Of a stretch of DNA of 41,002 bases, positions 8,715 through 17,797 are shown one piece after another. The first letter of the stretch is position 1. Every line of letters begins with the position of its first letter. The stretch lies in NCBI GenBank assembly GCA_945878875.1, contig CAMCUC010000023.1, forward strand, positions 1 through 41,002. Direction: 5' to 3'. This stretch comes from Rhizobium sp. Q54 (lineage in GTDB: Bacteria; Pseudomonadota; Alphaproteobacteria; Rhizobiales; Beijerinckiaceae). A program made the position numbers and the translations under genes. Under the pieces are notes generated by a model. That model was not told the DNA's origin, did no database searches, and saw nothing but the letters and a program-made list of their open reading frames with translations.

Positions 8715-9773
8715 ATGCTAGCCTCACAACGTCCCGCCGCAAAGTCGCTTCTTGAATGGTACGACCGCCATCGCCGCGTCCTGCCCTGGCGCGCTTTGCC
8801 GGGGCAGACGCCGGACCCCTATGCGGTGTGGCTGTCCGAGATCATGCTGCAACAAACCACCGTGCAGGCGGTAAAGGCTTATTACGAGCGCTTTCTCGCC
8901 CGCTGGCAGCGCGTCGAGGATTTGGCCGACGCACCCGTCGAAGACGTGATGCGCGAATGGGCGGGGCTTGGTTATTACAGCCGCGCGCGCAATCTCCATG
9001 CTTGCGCCAAAGCAATTGTCGCCGATTGGGGCGGGCGTTTTCCCGACGACGAGGCGGATTTGCGCAAGCTGCCGGGCATCGGCCCCTATACGGCCGCCGC
9101 GATATCCGCCATCGCGTTCGGGCGCCGGGCCGTCGTGGTGGACGGCAATATCGAGCGCGTGACCACGCGGCTGTTCTCGATCCGGCAGCCGATGCCAAAG
9201 GCCAAGCCCGCGATCCGCGAGAAGACCGACGCCCTGACGCCGGAAAAACGCGCGGGCGATTTTGCGCAAGCGATGATGGACCTTGGCGCGACAATCTGCA
9301 CGCCGCGCCGACCCGCCTGCGCGTTGTGCCCCTTGACTGAACTTTGCACCGCGCGCGCCAGCGGCGAGCAGGAGCTTTTCCCCGTGAAAGCCCCCAAGAC
9401 AGAGCGCCCGCGCCGCGCAGGCGCCTTGTTTTATGCGAGGCGGGCCGACGGCGCCGTTCTGGTGCGCACCCGTCCGCCCAAAGGCCTGCTGGGCGGCATG
9501 GTCGAGTTCCCCGGCACGCTTTGGCACGCCGATTTCGATCCAGCCGACGCCCGCCCGCTCGCGCCCCTGCCCGCCGATTGGCGTAGGCTTGTGGGCGCGG
9601 TGGAGCATGTGTTTACGCATTTTGCGCTGACGCTGACGCTGTTCGCCGCCGACTTTCCCGCCCGCACAAAAGCGCCCGAAGACTGCCGGTGGGAGCCTGC
9701 GGCCACGCTGGACGGCGAGGCTTTGCCATCGGTGATGCGCAAGGCGCTGGAGCATGCGCGGCGGGAGGAGTGA
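8715..9773 (+). CDS. mutY: A/G-specific adenine glycosylase MutY
   Basis: MutY removes adenine mispaired with 8-oxoguanine. The 352-residue protein has the helix-hairpin-helix glycosylase fold: PDPYAVWLSEIMLQQTTV near residue 35 with the catalytic Glu, GLGYYSRARNL, and LPGIGPYTAAAISA followed by the catalytic Asp in VVVDGNIERV. The iron-sulfur cluster ligands follow as C-x6-C-x2-C-x5-C (CTPRRPACALCPLTELC). The C-terminal part is a NUDIX-like recognition domain (GALFYARR, PPKGLLGGMVEFPG) that senses 8-oxoguanine. All catalytic and cluster residues are present, so it should be active. It is divergent from the hydrolase and is followed by a foldback repeat. Confidence 0.97.
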   Translation: MLASQRPAAKSLLEWYDRHRRVLPWRALPGQTPDPYAVWLSEIMLQQTTVQAVKAYYERFLARWQRVEDLADAPVEDVMREWAGLGYYSRARNLHACAKAIVADWGGRFPDDEADLRKLPGIGPYTAAAISAIAFGRRAVVVDGNIERVTTRLFSIRQPMPKAKPAIREKTDALTPEKRAGDFAQAMMDLGATICTPRRPACALCPLTELCTARASGEQELFPVKAPKTERPRRAGALFYARRADGAVLVRTRPPKGLLGGMVEFPGTLWHADFDPADARPLAPLPADWRRLVGAVEHVFTHFALTLTLFAADFPARTKAPEDCRWEPAATLDGEALPSVMRKALEHARREE

Positions 9774-9820
9774 GGCAATCAGGGTTTGTTGCGAAGGGTT
9801 CTGGCCAGCGCTACCTCCGC

Positions 9821-9918
9821 GTCATCCCGGCGAAGGCCGGGACCCACGATAGGCCGTATGCGCAATACAAGCAGATGAGCGTTTGCCTGCCGTGGATCCC
9901 GGCCTTCGCCGGGATGAC
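9821..9918. repeat. Long inverted repeat pair R2 (foldback element)
   Basis: Two 28-base arms, 9821-9848 and 9891-9918, are reverse complements with one mismatch. Each arm also contains a smaller palindrome of the form CCCGGCGAAGGCCGGG. The 42-base spacer is unremarkable. This type of GTCATCCCGGCGAAGGCCGGG palindrome is widespread between genes in alphaproteobacteria. It lies between mutY and thrC and has no transposase. As RNA it would form a stable extended hairpin and may end mutY transcription. Confidence 0.85.
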
Positions 9919-10024
9919 CCGGTTAGGAAATTCGCCCCGCCGCCAACGAGACAGATGACCTTTGGCCGCTCCTGCGCTAGGACAGTCTCAAATCCGCCGC
10001 GCCCCATCTCAAGAGGTCGATCCC

Positions 10025-11431
10025 GTGCGTTACGTCTCCACTCGCGGGCAAGCGCCCGTACTCTCGTTCACCGACGCTTTGCTGGCGGGCCTGGCCCGCG
10101 ACGGCGGGCTTTATGTACCGGAAGCCTATCCGCAATTGAGCCATGACCAGATCGCGGGCTTTGCGGGCCAAACTTATGCGCAGGTCGCCGAACAGGTGAT
10201 CGGCAAGTTTGTCGGCGACGAGATCGAGCCGGGCGCCTTCCGCAAGATGCTGGAGGAATCCTATGGCTGCTTCCGCCATCCCGCCGTCACGCCTCTGGCG
10301 CAGATCGGCGACAATCTGTTTGTGCTGGAGCTGTTTCACGGCCCCACGCTCGCCTTCAAGGACGTGGCGATGCAATTGCTCGCCCGGATGATGGACCATG
10401 CGCTCAAAGCGCGCGGGCAACGCGCCACCATCGTGGGCGCAACGTCGGGAGACACGGGCGCGGCCGCTATTGAAGCCTTCAGCGGGCTGAGCCAGGTGGA
10501 CGTGTTCATCATGTACCCGCATGGCCGCGTTTCCGAAGTGCAGCGGCGGCAGATGACGGGCGTGGACGCGCCCAACATTCATACCATCGCGCTGGAAGGC
10601 ACGTTTGACGATTGCCAGGCAATCCTGAAGGGCCTGTTCAACAATCTGCCCTTCCGCGACGGCCTGAAATTATCGGGCGTAAACTCGATCAACTGGGCGC
10701 GCGTGGTGGCGCAGACGGTTTATTATTTCACCAGCGCAGCAGTGCTTGGCGGGCCGCACCGGAAAATTTCATACTCCGTGCCCACGGGCAATTTCGGCGA
10801 CGTGCTGGCGGGCTATATTGCCAAAAGCATGGGCCTGCCGATTGAGCGCCTTGTGGTGGCCACCAACGAGAACGACATTCTGGCGCGCGCAATTGACAGC
10901 GGCGCCTATGAAGTGCGTGGCGTGATGCCCACAGTATCGCCCTCGATGGACATTCAGGTCTCCTCGAATTTCGAGCGCCTGCTGTTTGACGCCTGCGGGC
11001 GCGATGCGGACGTGGTGCGCAGCCTGATGAACAGCCTCGCGCAAGGCGGGCGCTTCGACATATCCGAAGGCGCACTGGCGCAGGTGCGCAATGAATTCGA
11101 CGCCTTCCGCACCGGTGAGACGGGCACCGCCAAAGAGATCGCGCGCGTCTATGCCGAATGCGGCTATCTGATTGACCCGCACACGGCGGTGGGCGTTCAC
11201 GCTGGCCGCAAGGCGCTGGCCAAAAAGCCCGAAACGCCGATGGTGGTGCTGGGCACCGCCCATCCGGCAAAATTTTCGGACGCTGTGCGCGCGGCCACCG
11301 GCACGCAGGCGCCCCTGCCGCCCCATCTTGCGCAATTGATGTCGGCGCGCGAACATTTCACCGTGCTGCCCAACGACCAGCGCGTGATCGAGGGCTTTGT
11401 GCGCGAGCGCGCCCGCGCCGCCAGGGACTGA
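10025..11431 (+). CDS. thrC: Threonine synthase
   Basis: ThrC converts O-phosphohomoserine to threonine using pyridoxal phosphate, the last step of threonine synthesis. The 468-residue protein starts RYVSTRGQAPVLSFTDALL, the typical N-terminus of the family. The PLP lysine lies in LAFKDVAMQLLARMM near residue 117. The phosphate-binding and substrate segments GATSGDTGAAAIEAF and SVPTGNFGDVLAGY are intact. The GTG at 10025 is preferred because AAGAGGT lies eight bases upstream and the family N-terminus starts there; an upstream in-frame codon at 9962 adds unrelated residues. thrB lies about 6 kb downstream on the opposite strand. The acetyltransferase gene follows after 16 bp. Confidence 0.96.
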   Translation: MRYVSTRGQAPVLSFTDALLAGLARDGGLYVPEAYPQLSHDQIAGFAGQTYAQVAEQVIGKFVGDEIEPGAFRKMLEESYGCFRHPAVTPLAQIGDNLFVLELFHGPTLAFKDVAMQLLARMMDHALKARGQRATIVGATSGDTGAAAIEAFSGLSQVDVFIMYPHGRVSEVQRRQMTGVDAPNIHTIALEGTFDDCQAILKGLFNNLPFRDGLKLSGVNSINWARVVAQTVYYFTSAAVLGGPHRKISYSVPTGNFGDVLAGYIAKSMGLPIERLVVATNENDILARAIDSGAYEVRGVMPTVSPSMDIQVSSNFERLLFDACGRDADVVRSLMNSLAQGGRFDISEGALAQVRNEFDAFRTGETGTAKEIARVYAECGYLIDPHTAVGVHAGRKALAKKPETPMVVLGTAHPAKFSDAVRAATGTQAPLPPHLAQLMSAREHFTVLPNDQRVIEGFVRERARAARD

Positions 11432-11447
11432 TTCAGCCGGAGGTTCG

Positions 11448-12071
11448 ATGGCGCTTTTCAGGCTTGGCTCGCCCGTTGAAAGTCCGCACCTTGTCCGGGG
11501 GAATGGCGTGTATCTGCGCCCGGGCGCGATGCGCGATTTTGAACAATGGTCGAGCCTGCGCGAACGCAGCCGGGCGTTTCTGACGCCATGGGAGCCGGTC
11601 TGGGCGCCCGACGATCTGACGCGGTTGGCGTTTCGTCGCCGTATTCGCCGCAACAATGAAGAGATTGAGCGCGACGAGACCTATCCCCTGTTCATTTTCC
11701 GGGCGGAAGATTCAGTTCTGCTGGGCGGGCTGACGCTGGGGCAAATCCGGCGCGGCGTCTCGCAAACCGGCACGATTGGGTATTGGATGGGGGCCGAGCA
11801 CGCTGGCAAAGGCTATATGGCGCGCGCCGTGCGGGCGCTTCTGGCCGCAGCCTTCAGCTCCAGCGTCTTTGGCTCCATGCGGCTGCACCGGGTGGAGGCC
11901 GCCTGCATCCCCCGCAACGAGGCCTCCCTGCGCCTGCTCAAAGCCTGCGGCTTCCAGCAGGAGGGCTATGCGCGCTCCTATTTGCGCATCAACGGAAGTT
12001 GGGAAGATCACGTTCTGTTCGCCATTCTAGACAGCGATCCCGCCCCGCAACAAGCGGACAGCGCTGGTTAA
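11448..12071 (+). CDS. GNAT-family N-acetyltransferase (RimJ/RimL-like)
   Basis: A 207-residue GNAT protein. The N-terminal strand LRPGAMRDFEQWSSLRERSR and the central VLLGGLTLGQIRRG are typical of RimJ/RimL-like N-terminal acetyltransferases. The acetyl-CoA loop corresponds to GAEHAGKGYMARAVRALL. The end of the fold has HRVEAACIPRNEASLRLLKACGFQQEGYAR, with the family's NxxSxxLLxxxGF pattern. Members acetylate ribosomal proteins, antibiotics or small amines; this substrate is unknown. The ATG at 11448 has a good CGGAGG site. The 16 bp gap to thrC suggests co-transcription. In other rhizobia I recall an M16 peptidase gene between thrC and a homologue of this gene; it is absent here. Confidence 0.9.
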   Translation: MALFRLGSPVESPHLVRGNGVYLRPGAMRDFEQWSSLRERSRAFLTPWEPVWAPDDLTRLAFRRRIRRNNEEIERDETYPLFIFRAEDSVLLGGLTLGQIRRGVSQTGTIGYWMGAEHAGKGYMARAVRALLAAAFSSSVFGSMRLHRVEAACIPRNEASLRLLKACGFQQEGYARSYLRINGSWEDHVLFAILDSDPAPQQADSAG

Positions 12072-12244
12072 CCACAAGCCAGACGCGGCGAAGCCTTGCC
12101 CCGGGCGTTCGCAGGTCGTACCAATTACAAATGATTGAACACATTTCCGACACGGTCGAAGTTCACCGCTTCGCCTGTAGCTAAACGACCTGAGGCAAAC
12201 GTTTAAAGACCTGCGGCTCGCGCCGCCGAGACGACAGGGACATT

Positions 12245-15139
12245 GTGCGTCGGTTCGCTTTTCTGTTCATCGCCATCGCATTCATTGCGCTCGCAAGCGG
12301 TCCCGCTTCTGCGATAGACTCGGTGCGCGTGCCGCTGGACGCGCACGCGATTGATCTGACGAAGGCGGTCGTTCGCTATTCCGATCAGGGCGACCGGTTG
12401 CAAGTATCAACCGCGCCCGGCGCCGACGGCATTGTTCGCCGCATCGAAGTCTCCGCCCGCGAGACCGGCGCGCGCCCGGCGTGGATCGTCTTTGCGCTCA
12501 CCAATGACACCAACGAGCAATTCGAACGCCTCATCGTCGCCCCGCATTTCCGCCTATCGGGCTCGGGCGTCATCTGGCCTGATCTGGGCTCCTCGCGCAT
12601 CGCCGCCATCACCGCCAGCCAGGGCGCACCGCCTGATCGCGAAGACAGCCCTGACGCAGATGTGTTCCGCCTGACGCTCGATCCTGGTGCCACAGTCACC
12701 TATGTCGCCGAATTGCGAACGGCGGACCTGCCGCAGATTTATTTGTGGGAGCCCGATGCCTACAAAGACAAAATCACCAACCTCACGCTCTACAAAGGCA
12801 TCGTGATCGGCATATCCGGCCTGCTGGCGCTGTTCCTGACCATCGTCTTTGTCGTGAAGGGCGCGGTGATTTTTCCTGCGGCCGCCGCTCTCGCATGGGC
12901 GGTGCTGGCTTATGTGTGCATCGACTTTGGCTTCTGGAACAAGCTGTTTGGCATTGAGGGCGAGGCCGACCGCGTCTGGCGTGCGGGCGCGGAAGCAATT
13001 CTTGCGGCGACGCTTCTGGTGTTTCTGTTCGCCTATCTCAACCTCAATCGCTGGCATGTGCGCGCCTCCCATGTCGCGTCCGTATGGCTGATGTTCCTTG
13101 TGGCGCTGGTGGCGCTGGCCGTGTTCGATGCGCCGGTGGCCGCAGGCGTGGCGCGCATTTCGCTGGCCGCCGTTGCGGGCGCCGGCTTTGCGCTGGTGCT
13201 TTATCTGGCCCTGCACGGCGTCGAGCGCGCCGTCATGCTGATCCCGACGTGGTTCCTGCTGTTGATGTGGCTGACGGCGGCTGGCTTTACGGTGACGGGC
13301 GCCCTGCCCGGCGATCTTGTATCGCCCGCTTTGATCGGCGGGCTTGTGCTGATCGTGATGCTGATCGGCTTCACCGTGATGCAGAACGCTTTTGCAGGCG
13401 GCGGCATCAGCCATGGCTCGGTGAGCGATTCGGAGCGTCGCGCTCTGGCCCTCGTTGGCTCGGGCGACATCGTGTTTGATTGGGACGTTTCTGCAGATCG
13501 CATTTTCGTAAGCCACGAGGCCGAACAGAGCCTTGGCCTGCGGCGCGGCTCGCTGGAGGGACCAGCTGCTAGCTGGCTCGACGTGCTGCATCCCTTTGAC
13601 CGCGACCGCTATCGCACCAGCCTCGACACCGTGCTGGAGCAAAGGCGCGGGCGCATTGCGATGGACTTCCGCCTTCGCGCCTCGGACGGCCATTACATCT
13701 GGTATTTCCTGAAAGCCCGCCCGGTCGTGGGCGCCGACGGCGAAGTGATCCGCGTCATCGGCACGCTGGCCGACGTGACGGAGACGCGCACCGCCGAAGA
13801 GCGCATGCTGCATGACGCCGTGCACGACAACCTGACCGGCCTGCCCAATCGCGAAATCTTCTTCGACCGGCTCGACACCGCCATTGCGCAGGCGCGATCG
13901 GACCGGGACGCGCGACCAACGGTCATCGCCATCGACATCGACCGCTTCCGCGACGTCAATGAAGCTATCGGCATTCCCGGCGGCGACTCGATATTGCTCA
14001 CCATTGCGCGGCGCTTGATGCGGCTGGTGCATTTGCAGGACACGCTGGCGCGCATTTCGAGCGATGAATTTGCAATGATCATTCGCTCCGAGCGCGATCC
14101 GCAATCGCTCATCGCCATTGCAGAGGCCGTACGCAAAAGCGTGCTGACGCCCATCGTCTTCAACGATCGCGAAATCGCCGTCACCGCCTCCATCGGCATT
14201 GCGCTGTTTGACTCGCAATTGCACCAGAAGCGCGAAGACATGCTCAAGGACGGCATGGTGGCCACGGCCCACGCGAAGAAATCGGGCGGCAACCGGGTCG
14301 AATTCTTCCGCCCTGGCATGCGCACGCAGCATTCCGACCGCCAGTCGCTGGAGGCCGATCTGCGCCGCGCCATAGACCGGCATGAGATCAAGGTCGCATT
14401 CCGGCCCGTGGTGCGGCTTGAAGACCGGACGATAGCAGGCTTTGAGGCGCTGCTGCGTTGGGACCATCCGCGCTTTGGACGGCTGAGCCCCAGCGATTTC
14501 ATTCCTATCGCTGAAGAAACCGGGTTGATTCTCGACCTCACTTTGTTTGCGCTGGAGCGCACCGCGCGCGAACTTGCCGCCTGGCAGCGCGCCATCGACG
14601 TCTCCCCGCCGATTTTCGCCAGCGTCAACCTGTCCTCGCGCCAATTGCTGCGTCATGAATTGCTGCACGACGTGAAGGGCGTCATCACCCGCTCGGGCGT
14701 GTCGCGCGGATCGCTGAAGCTGGAGATGACCGAAGCGCTGGTGATGGAGAACCCGGAATATTCTGCGCAAATTCTCCAGCGCGTGCGCGAGATCGGCGCG
14801 GGCCTGATCCTTGATGATTTTGGCGCGGGCTATTCATCGCTGGCCTATTTGCAGCGTCTGCCCTTCGACATGATCCGCCTCGGTCGCAGCTTCGTGCGCC
14901 ATGACGCCACCGGCGTGCGCCCGCTGATCCTGCGCTCGCTGGTGTCGCTGGCGCGCGACCTTGGCATGGAAGTGATCGCGGAAGGCGCCGAGACCGAGAG
15001 CGACACGATTGAGCTTTACCAATTGGGCTGCGAATTCGCGCAAGGCTATGCGTTTGGGCGCCCGATCAGCTCCGCCGACGCCCGCAAGCTGGTGGGCGCT
15101 GCGCCGGATCAGGCCGAACCACGCGTGGCGGCGGGCTAG
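12245..15139 (+). CDS. Membrane PAS-GGDEF-EAL protein with altered catalytic motifs
   Basis: A 964-residue protein of the cyclic di-GMP network. In order: signal peptide (1-23), a periplasmic domain (24-180), a block of membrane helices (about 184-385), a PAS domain (about 400-520, ending GEVIRVIGTLADVTETR), a GGDEF domain (about 525-690) and an EAL domain (about 705-945). The layout resembles 7TMR-DISM sensors. The cyclase motif reads SSDEF instead of GGDEF near residue 602, so cyclase activity is unlikely. In the EAL domain EALLRW, the Asn in NLSSRQL, EMTEA, DDFGAGYSS, AEGAET and QGYAFGRP are kept. The usual K-x-D near residue 877 is R-L-G (MIRLGRSFV), so phosphodiesterase activity is uncertain. 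The start is GTG 12245 with AGGGA upstream. Confidence 0.92.
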   Translation: MRRFAFLFIAIAFIALASGPASAIDSVRVPLDAHAIDLTKAVVRYSDQGDRLQVSTAPGADGIVRRIEVSARETGARPAWIVFALTNDTNEQFERLIVAPHFRLSGSGVIWPDLGSSRIAAITASQGAPPDREDSPDADVFRLTLDPGATVTYVAELRTADLPQIYLWEPDAYKDKITNLTLYKGIVIGISGLLALFLTIVFVVKGAVIFPAAAALAWAVLAYVCIDFGFWNKLFGIEGEADRVWRAGAEAILAATLLVFLFAYLNLNRWHVRASHVASVWLMFLVALVALAVFDAPVAAGVARISLAAVAGAGFALVLYLALHGVERAVMLIPTWFLLLMWLTAAGFTVTGALPGDLVSPALIGGLVLIVMLIGFTVMQNAFAGGGISHGSVSDSERRALALVGSGDIVFDWDVSADRIFVSHEAEQSLGLRRGSLEGPAASWLDVLHPFDRDRYRTSLDTVLEQRRGRIAMDFRLRASDGHYIWYFLKARPVVGADGEVIRVIGTLADVTETRTAEERMLHDAVHDNLTGLPNREIFFDRLDTAIAQARSDRDARPTVIAIDIDRFRDVNEAIGIPGGDSILLTIARRLMRLVHLQDTLARISSDEFAMIIRSERDPQSLIAIAEAVRKSVLTPIVFNDREIAVTASIGIALFDSQLHQKREDMLKDGMVATAHAKKSGGNRVEFFRPGMRTQHSDRQSLEADLRRAIDRHEIKVAFRPVVRLEDRTIAGFEALLRWDHPRFGRLSPSDFIPIAEETGLILDLTLFALERTARELAAWQRAIDVSPPIFASVNLSSRQLLRHELLHDVKGVITRSGVSRGSLKLEMTEALVMENPEYSAQILQRVREIGAGLILDDFGAGYSSLAYLQRLPFDMIRLGRSFVRHDATGVRPLILRSLVSLARDLGMEVIAEGAETESDTIELYQLGCEFAQGYAFGRPISSADARKLVGAAPDQAEPRVAAG

Positions 15140-15149
15140 AGCGCCAACT

Positions 15150-15776
15150 TCAAGCGTGTCCCGCATCGCCAACGAGCATGGCGGGCTCGACGCCCAGCTT
15201 GCGCAAGGCGCGGTCGTATTTGGAGGCAAGGTCGCCGTCAAACAGCAGCGCCTCGTCGGCCGGGCACGTCAACCAGCCGTTGCTCAGGATCTCGTCCTCA
15301 AGCTGGCCGCTGGCCCAGCCTGCATAGCCCAAAGCAAGCACCGCCTTTTGCGGCCCCAATCCGCTGGCCATCGCCCGCAGAATATCGAGGGTGGCCGTCA
15401 GCGAGACGCCGCCGTCAATCGGCAGGGTCGCTGATTCAAGGTGGAAATCTGGCGAATGCAGCACAAAGCCGCGCCCCTTCTCGACCGGGCCGCCGCGCAA
15501 CACCTGCACCGCCCCGATGGTCGCCGGCAATTTAATCGCGTCTTTCTCGCTGATGACGTCAAGCTGCACCAGAAGCTGCGAAAAGTTCATGCTCTTTGAA
15601 CGACGATTGACGATAATCCCCATCGCCCCTTCCGAAGAATGGGCGCAGACATAAATCAGCGTGCGGGAAAACCGCGCGTCTCCCATGCCGGGCATCGCGA
15701 TCAGCATCTGGCCTTCGAGGCTGGTATCCTCAAGGCTTTGTTCCTCGATTTCCGGAATAGTTCTGCGCTGGCTCAT
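15150..15776 (-). CDS. YqgE/AlgH family protein
   Basis: A 208-residue member of the UPF0301 (YqgE/AlgH) family. Family segments are [20 protein letters not shown] near the N-terminus, [33 protein letters not shown] and the C-terminal [17 protein letters not shown] with NGWL. The molecular function is not established; AlgH was linked to alginate regulation in Pseudomonas. The ATG at 15776 gives the typical short N-terminus but has no good ribosome binding site; a start at 15851 would add 25 residues. It is divergent from the DsbD-alpha-like gene, 99 bp apart, so the two probably share a promoter region. Its end lies 10 bp from the convergent GGDEF-EAL gene. Confidence 0.9.
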   Translation of the reverse strand: MSQRRTIPEIEEQSLEDTSLEGQMLIAMPGMGDARFSRTLIYVCAHSSEGAMGIIVNRRSKSMNFSQLLVQLDVISEKDAIKLPATIGAVQVLRGGPVEKGRGFVLHSPDFHLESATLPIDGGVSLTATLDILRAMASGLGPQKAVLALGYAGWASGQLEDEILSNGWLTCPADEALLFDGDLASKYDRALRKLGVEPAMLVGDAGHA

Positions 15777-15875
15777 GCATGGAAGGTAAGGCGCAGACTG
15801 CCCGGGAACAAGCGGGGATAGAACGCTTGCGCAAACGTGGATGGCGCACACCTGACAGGAAGGCTAGAATAGGCC

Positions 15876-16736
15876 ATGTTTTTAAACAAAACACCCAAAT
15901 ATGCGACCAGGTTTGCGCTCGCCCTTTCAGCCTGCATGTTCATCGCCGGCGCCGCTCATGCGCAATCGGCTGAAAAAAAGATCGACCCCTTGCAGGAGGC
16001 AACGGATTGGGCGCCCGCGCCCAAATCCAGCGCGCGCCTTGTCGCTGCTGGCGGACTGGATGGCGGCGCCTATCGCCTCGGCGTCGAGATCGCGCTTACC
16101 GGCCAGGCCCTCACCTATTGGCGCAATCCCGGGGATGCAGGCGTGCCGCCGCGCTTTGATTTTGGCGCCTCGCGCAATCTTTCCTATATCGAGGTGGACT
16201 ATCCCGCGCCCGAGCGTCACGACGAAGGCGGCGCGGAGGCCTTTGGCTGGCGCAAGAACGTGATCTTTCCCGTCACGCTGCGCCCGGTGGACCCTGCAAG
16301 GCCTGTCATTCTGGATTTGAAACTCGAATATGCCGCCTGCGAGCAGATTTGCGTGCCCTCTGACGCGCATCTGCAATTTGAGCTTCAGCCAAAAACGCCG
16401 CAGGGCGCACAAGCCGCGCGGATCGCGCTTTGGGCCGCGCGCGTGCCCAAACCCGCGCCCGCGAACGCCTTCAGGATCGCCCGCACGAAAGGGGCGGCGA
16501 TTCCAACATGGCGCGTGACGCCCGCCGAGCCCGCCGGGCCGGAGTCTGACCTGTTCGCAGAAGGCCCAGACGGCTGGTTCTTTGAAACCCGCCGGGTCGG
16601 CGATCATTTCACGCTTGCAGCCGTCGACAGGCCTGCATCCGCCAGCGCGCCCATCAGCGTCCGGCTCACCTACCGCACCAAATCCGGCGCCACAGAATTG
16701 CAAACGCGCCTCGACGCCGCCGCGCCAGCGCCCTAA
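15876..16736 (+). CDS. Periplasmic DsbD-alpha-like protein
   Basis: A 286-residue exported protein with a signal peptide that ends at about residue 30 (ALSACMFIAGAAHAQ). The mature part resembles the N-terminal periplasmic domain of the disulfide reductase DsbD. The cysteine pair sits in LEYAACEQICVPSDA, which corresponds to the redox pair Cys103/Cys109 region of DsbD-alpha, although the spacing here is C-x3-C. There is no membrane electron-transfer domain and no C-terminal thioredoxin domain, so a partner such as a CcdA-like protein elsewhere would be needed. Family members are linked to cytochrome c biogenesis and disulfide repair. It lies 61 bp upstream of a peroxiredoxin gene, which suggests a thiol-redox unit. 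Confidence 0.82.
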   Translation: MFLNKTPKYATRFALALSACMFIAGAAHAQSAEKKIDPLQEATDWAPAPKSSARLVAAGGLDGGAYRLGVEIALTGQALTYWRNPGDAGVPPRFDFGASRNLSYIEVDYPAPERHDEGGAEAFGWRKNVIFPVTLRPVDPARPVILDLKLEYAACEQICVPSDAHLQFELQPKTPQGAQAARIALWAARVPKPAPANAFRIARTKGAAIPTWRVTPAEPAGPESDLFAEGPDGWFFETRRVGDHFTLAAVDRPASASAPISVRLTYRTKSGATELQTRLDAAAPAP

Positions 16737-16797
16737 GAATACCGGGCATGTAAATTTCACCCGCGACCGGGATCCGGTCACCATAAAGGAGCATCAC

Positions 16798-17277
16798 ATG
16801 ATCAAAATTGGCGATCGCCTGCCCAATTCCACATTCACCGTCATGACGTCCGAAGGCCCCAAGCCCCGGACCACGGACGAAGTGTTCGCAGGCAAGAAAG
16901 TTGTGCTGTTCGCCCTGCCCGGCGCCTTCACGCCCACCTGCAGCAACAACCATTTGCCCGGCTATCGCGACAATCTCGACGCGATCAAGGCCAAGGGCGT
17001 GGACATTGTCGCCGTGACCGCCGTCAACGACGCGTTCGTGATGGGGGCATGGGCCAAGTCCAGCGATTGTGACGGCAAGATCGATTTTCTGGCCGACGGC
17101 AGCGCCAAATTCGCCCAGGCCATCGGCCTTGGCCTCGACCTGACCGAACGCGGCATGGGCATGCGCTCGCGCCGCTATTCGATGCTGATCGAAAACGGCG
17201 TCGTGAAAACCCTCAATGTTGAGGAAGGCACCGGCGCAGAAGCGTCCGGCGCTCTGGCGATGCTGGGCCAGCTTTAG
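16798..17277 (+). CDS. Peroxiredoxin (Prx5 type)
   Basis: A 159-residue peroxiredoxin that reduces hydrogen peroxide and organic peroxides. The peroxidatic cysteine is in LPGAFTPTCSNNHLPGY (about residue 48), with the family Thr in the same motif. The arginine of the active site is in MGMRSRRYSMLIENG. A further Cys in AKSSDCDGKI could act as resolving residue. The length fits the Prx5/AhpE-like hybrid group without a fused glutaredoxin. ATG 16798 is supported by AAAGGAG. It is 61 bp downstream of the DsbD-alpha-like gene, so the two could form one redox transcript. Confidence 0.93.
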   Translation: MIKIGDRLPNSTFTVMTSEGPKPRTTDEVFAGKKVVLFALPGAFTPTCSNNHLPGYRDNLDAIKAKGVDIVAVTAVNDAFVMGAWAKSSDCDGKIDFLADGSAKFAQAIGLGLDLTERGMGMRSRRYSMLIENGVVKTLNVEEGTGAEASGALAMLGQL

Positions 17278-17293
17278 GAAAACCGGGGCGAGC

Positions 17294-17324
17294 TCTTCCT
17301 TCTCCCCTTGCGGGAGAAGGAAGA
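17294..17324. repeat. Palindromic repeat family R1, copy 3
   Basis: A 13-bp perfect stem (TCTTCCTTCTCCC and its complement) with loop CTTGC. It lies in the 79 bp between the convergent stops of the peroxiredoxin and rnhA genes, the same position type as copies 1 and 2. Confidence 0.75.
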
Positions 17325-17356
17325 TTCGCAGCTCTTGCCGGACGGGGGTTAACCCC

Positions 17357-17797
17357 TCACCGCTTGAACGGCGCCATTCCCTTGCGGGCCAGCTCGTCGG
17401 CGCGCTCGTTCATGGGGTCTCCGGCGTGGCCGCGCACCCAGTGCCATTTCACCTGATGGCGCGCGGCGGCATCCTCCAGCTTTTGCCAGAGTTCGACGTT
17501 TTTCACCGGCTTCTTGTCGGATGTCTTCCAGCCGTTGCGCTTCCACCCGGCCATCCAGCCGGTGATGCCGCCGCGCACATATTGGGAATCGGTGTGCAGG
17601 TCGATCTCGCACGGGCGTTTCAGCGCCTCCAGCGCCATGATCGCCGCCGTCAGCTCCATGCGATTGTTGGTGGTGAGCTGTTCGCCGCCGCACAGGTCTT
17701 TCTCCGTGCCGTCAAACGTCAGCACCGCCCCCCAGCCGCCGGGGCCGGGATTGCCAGAACAGGCGCCGTCAGTCCAGATCGCAACGCGCCCGCTCAT
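17357..17797 (-). CDS. rnhA: Ribonuclease HI
   Basis: RNase HI cuts the RNA strand of RNA-DNA hybrids, removing primers and R-loops. The 146-residue protein has all four catalytic carboxylates: Asp in [15 protein letters not shown], Glu in [11 protein letters not shown], Asp in [11 protein letters not shown] and Asp in [11 protein letters not shown]. The basic handle region is present as [20 protein letters not shown]. The ATG at 17797 overlaps the stop codon of thrB as ATGA, so the two genes are probably translationally coupled. Longer in-frame starts inside thrB would add unrelated residues. The thrB-rnhA pair is common in rhizobial relatives. Confidence 0.97.
   Translation of the reverse strand: MSGRVAIWTDGACSGNPGPGGWGAVLTFDGTEKDLCGGEQLTTNNRMELTAAIMALEALKRPCEIDLHTDSQYVRGGITGWMAGWKRNGWKTSDKKPVKNVELWQKLEDAAARHQVKWHWVRGHAGDPMNERADELARKGMAPFKR

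Noticed and set aside
9821-9918. Inverted repeats as ends of an insertion sequence
   Set aside because: The arms enclose only 42 bases, there is no transposase and no target-site duplication was seen. The sequence fits a dispersed palindrome family.
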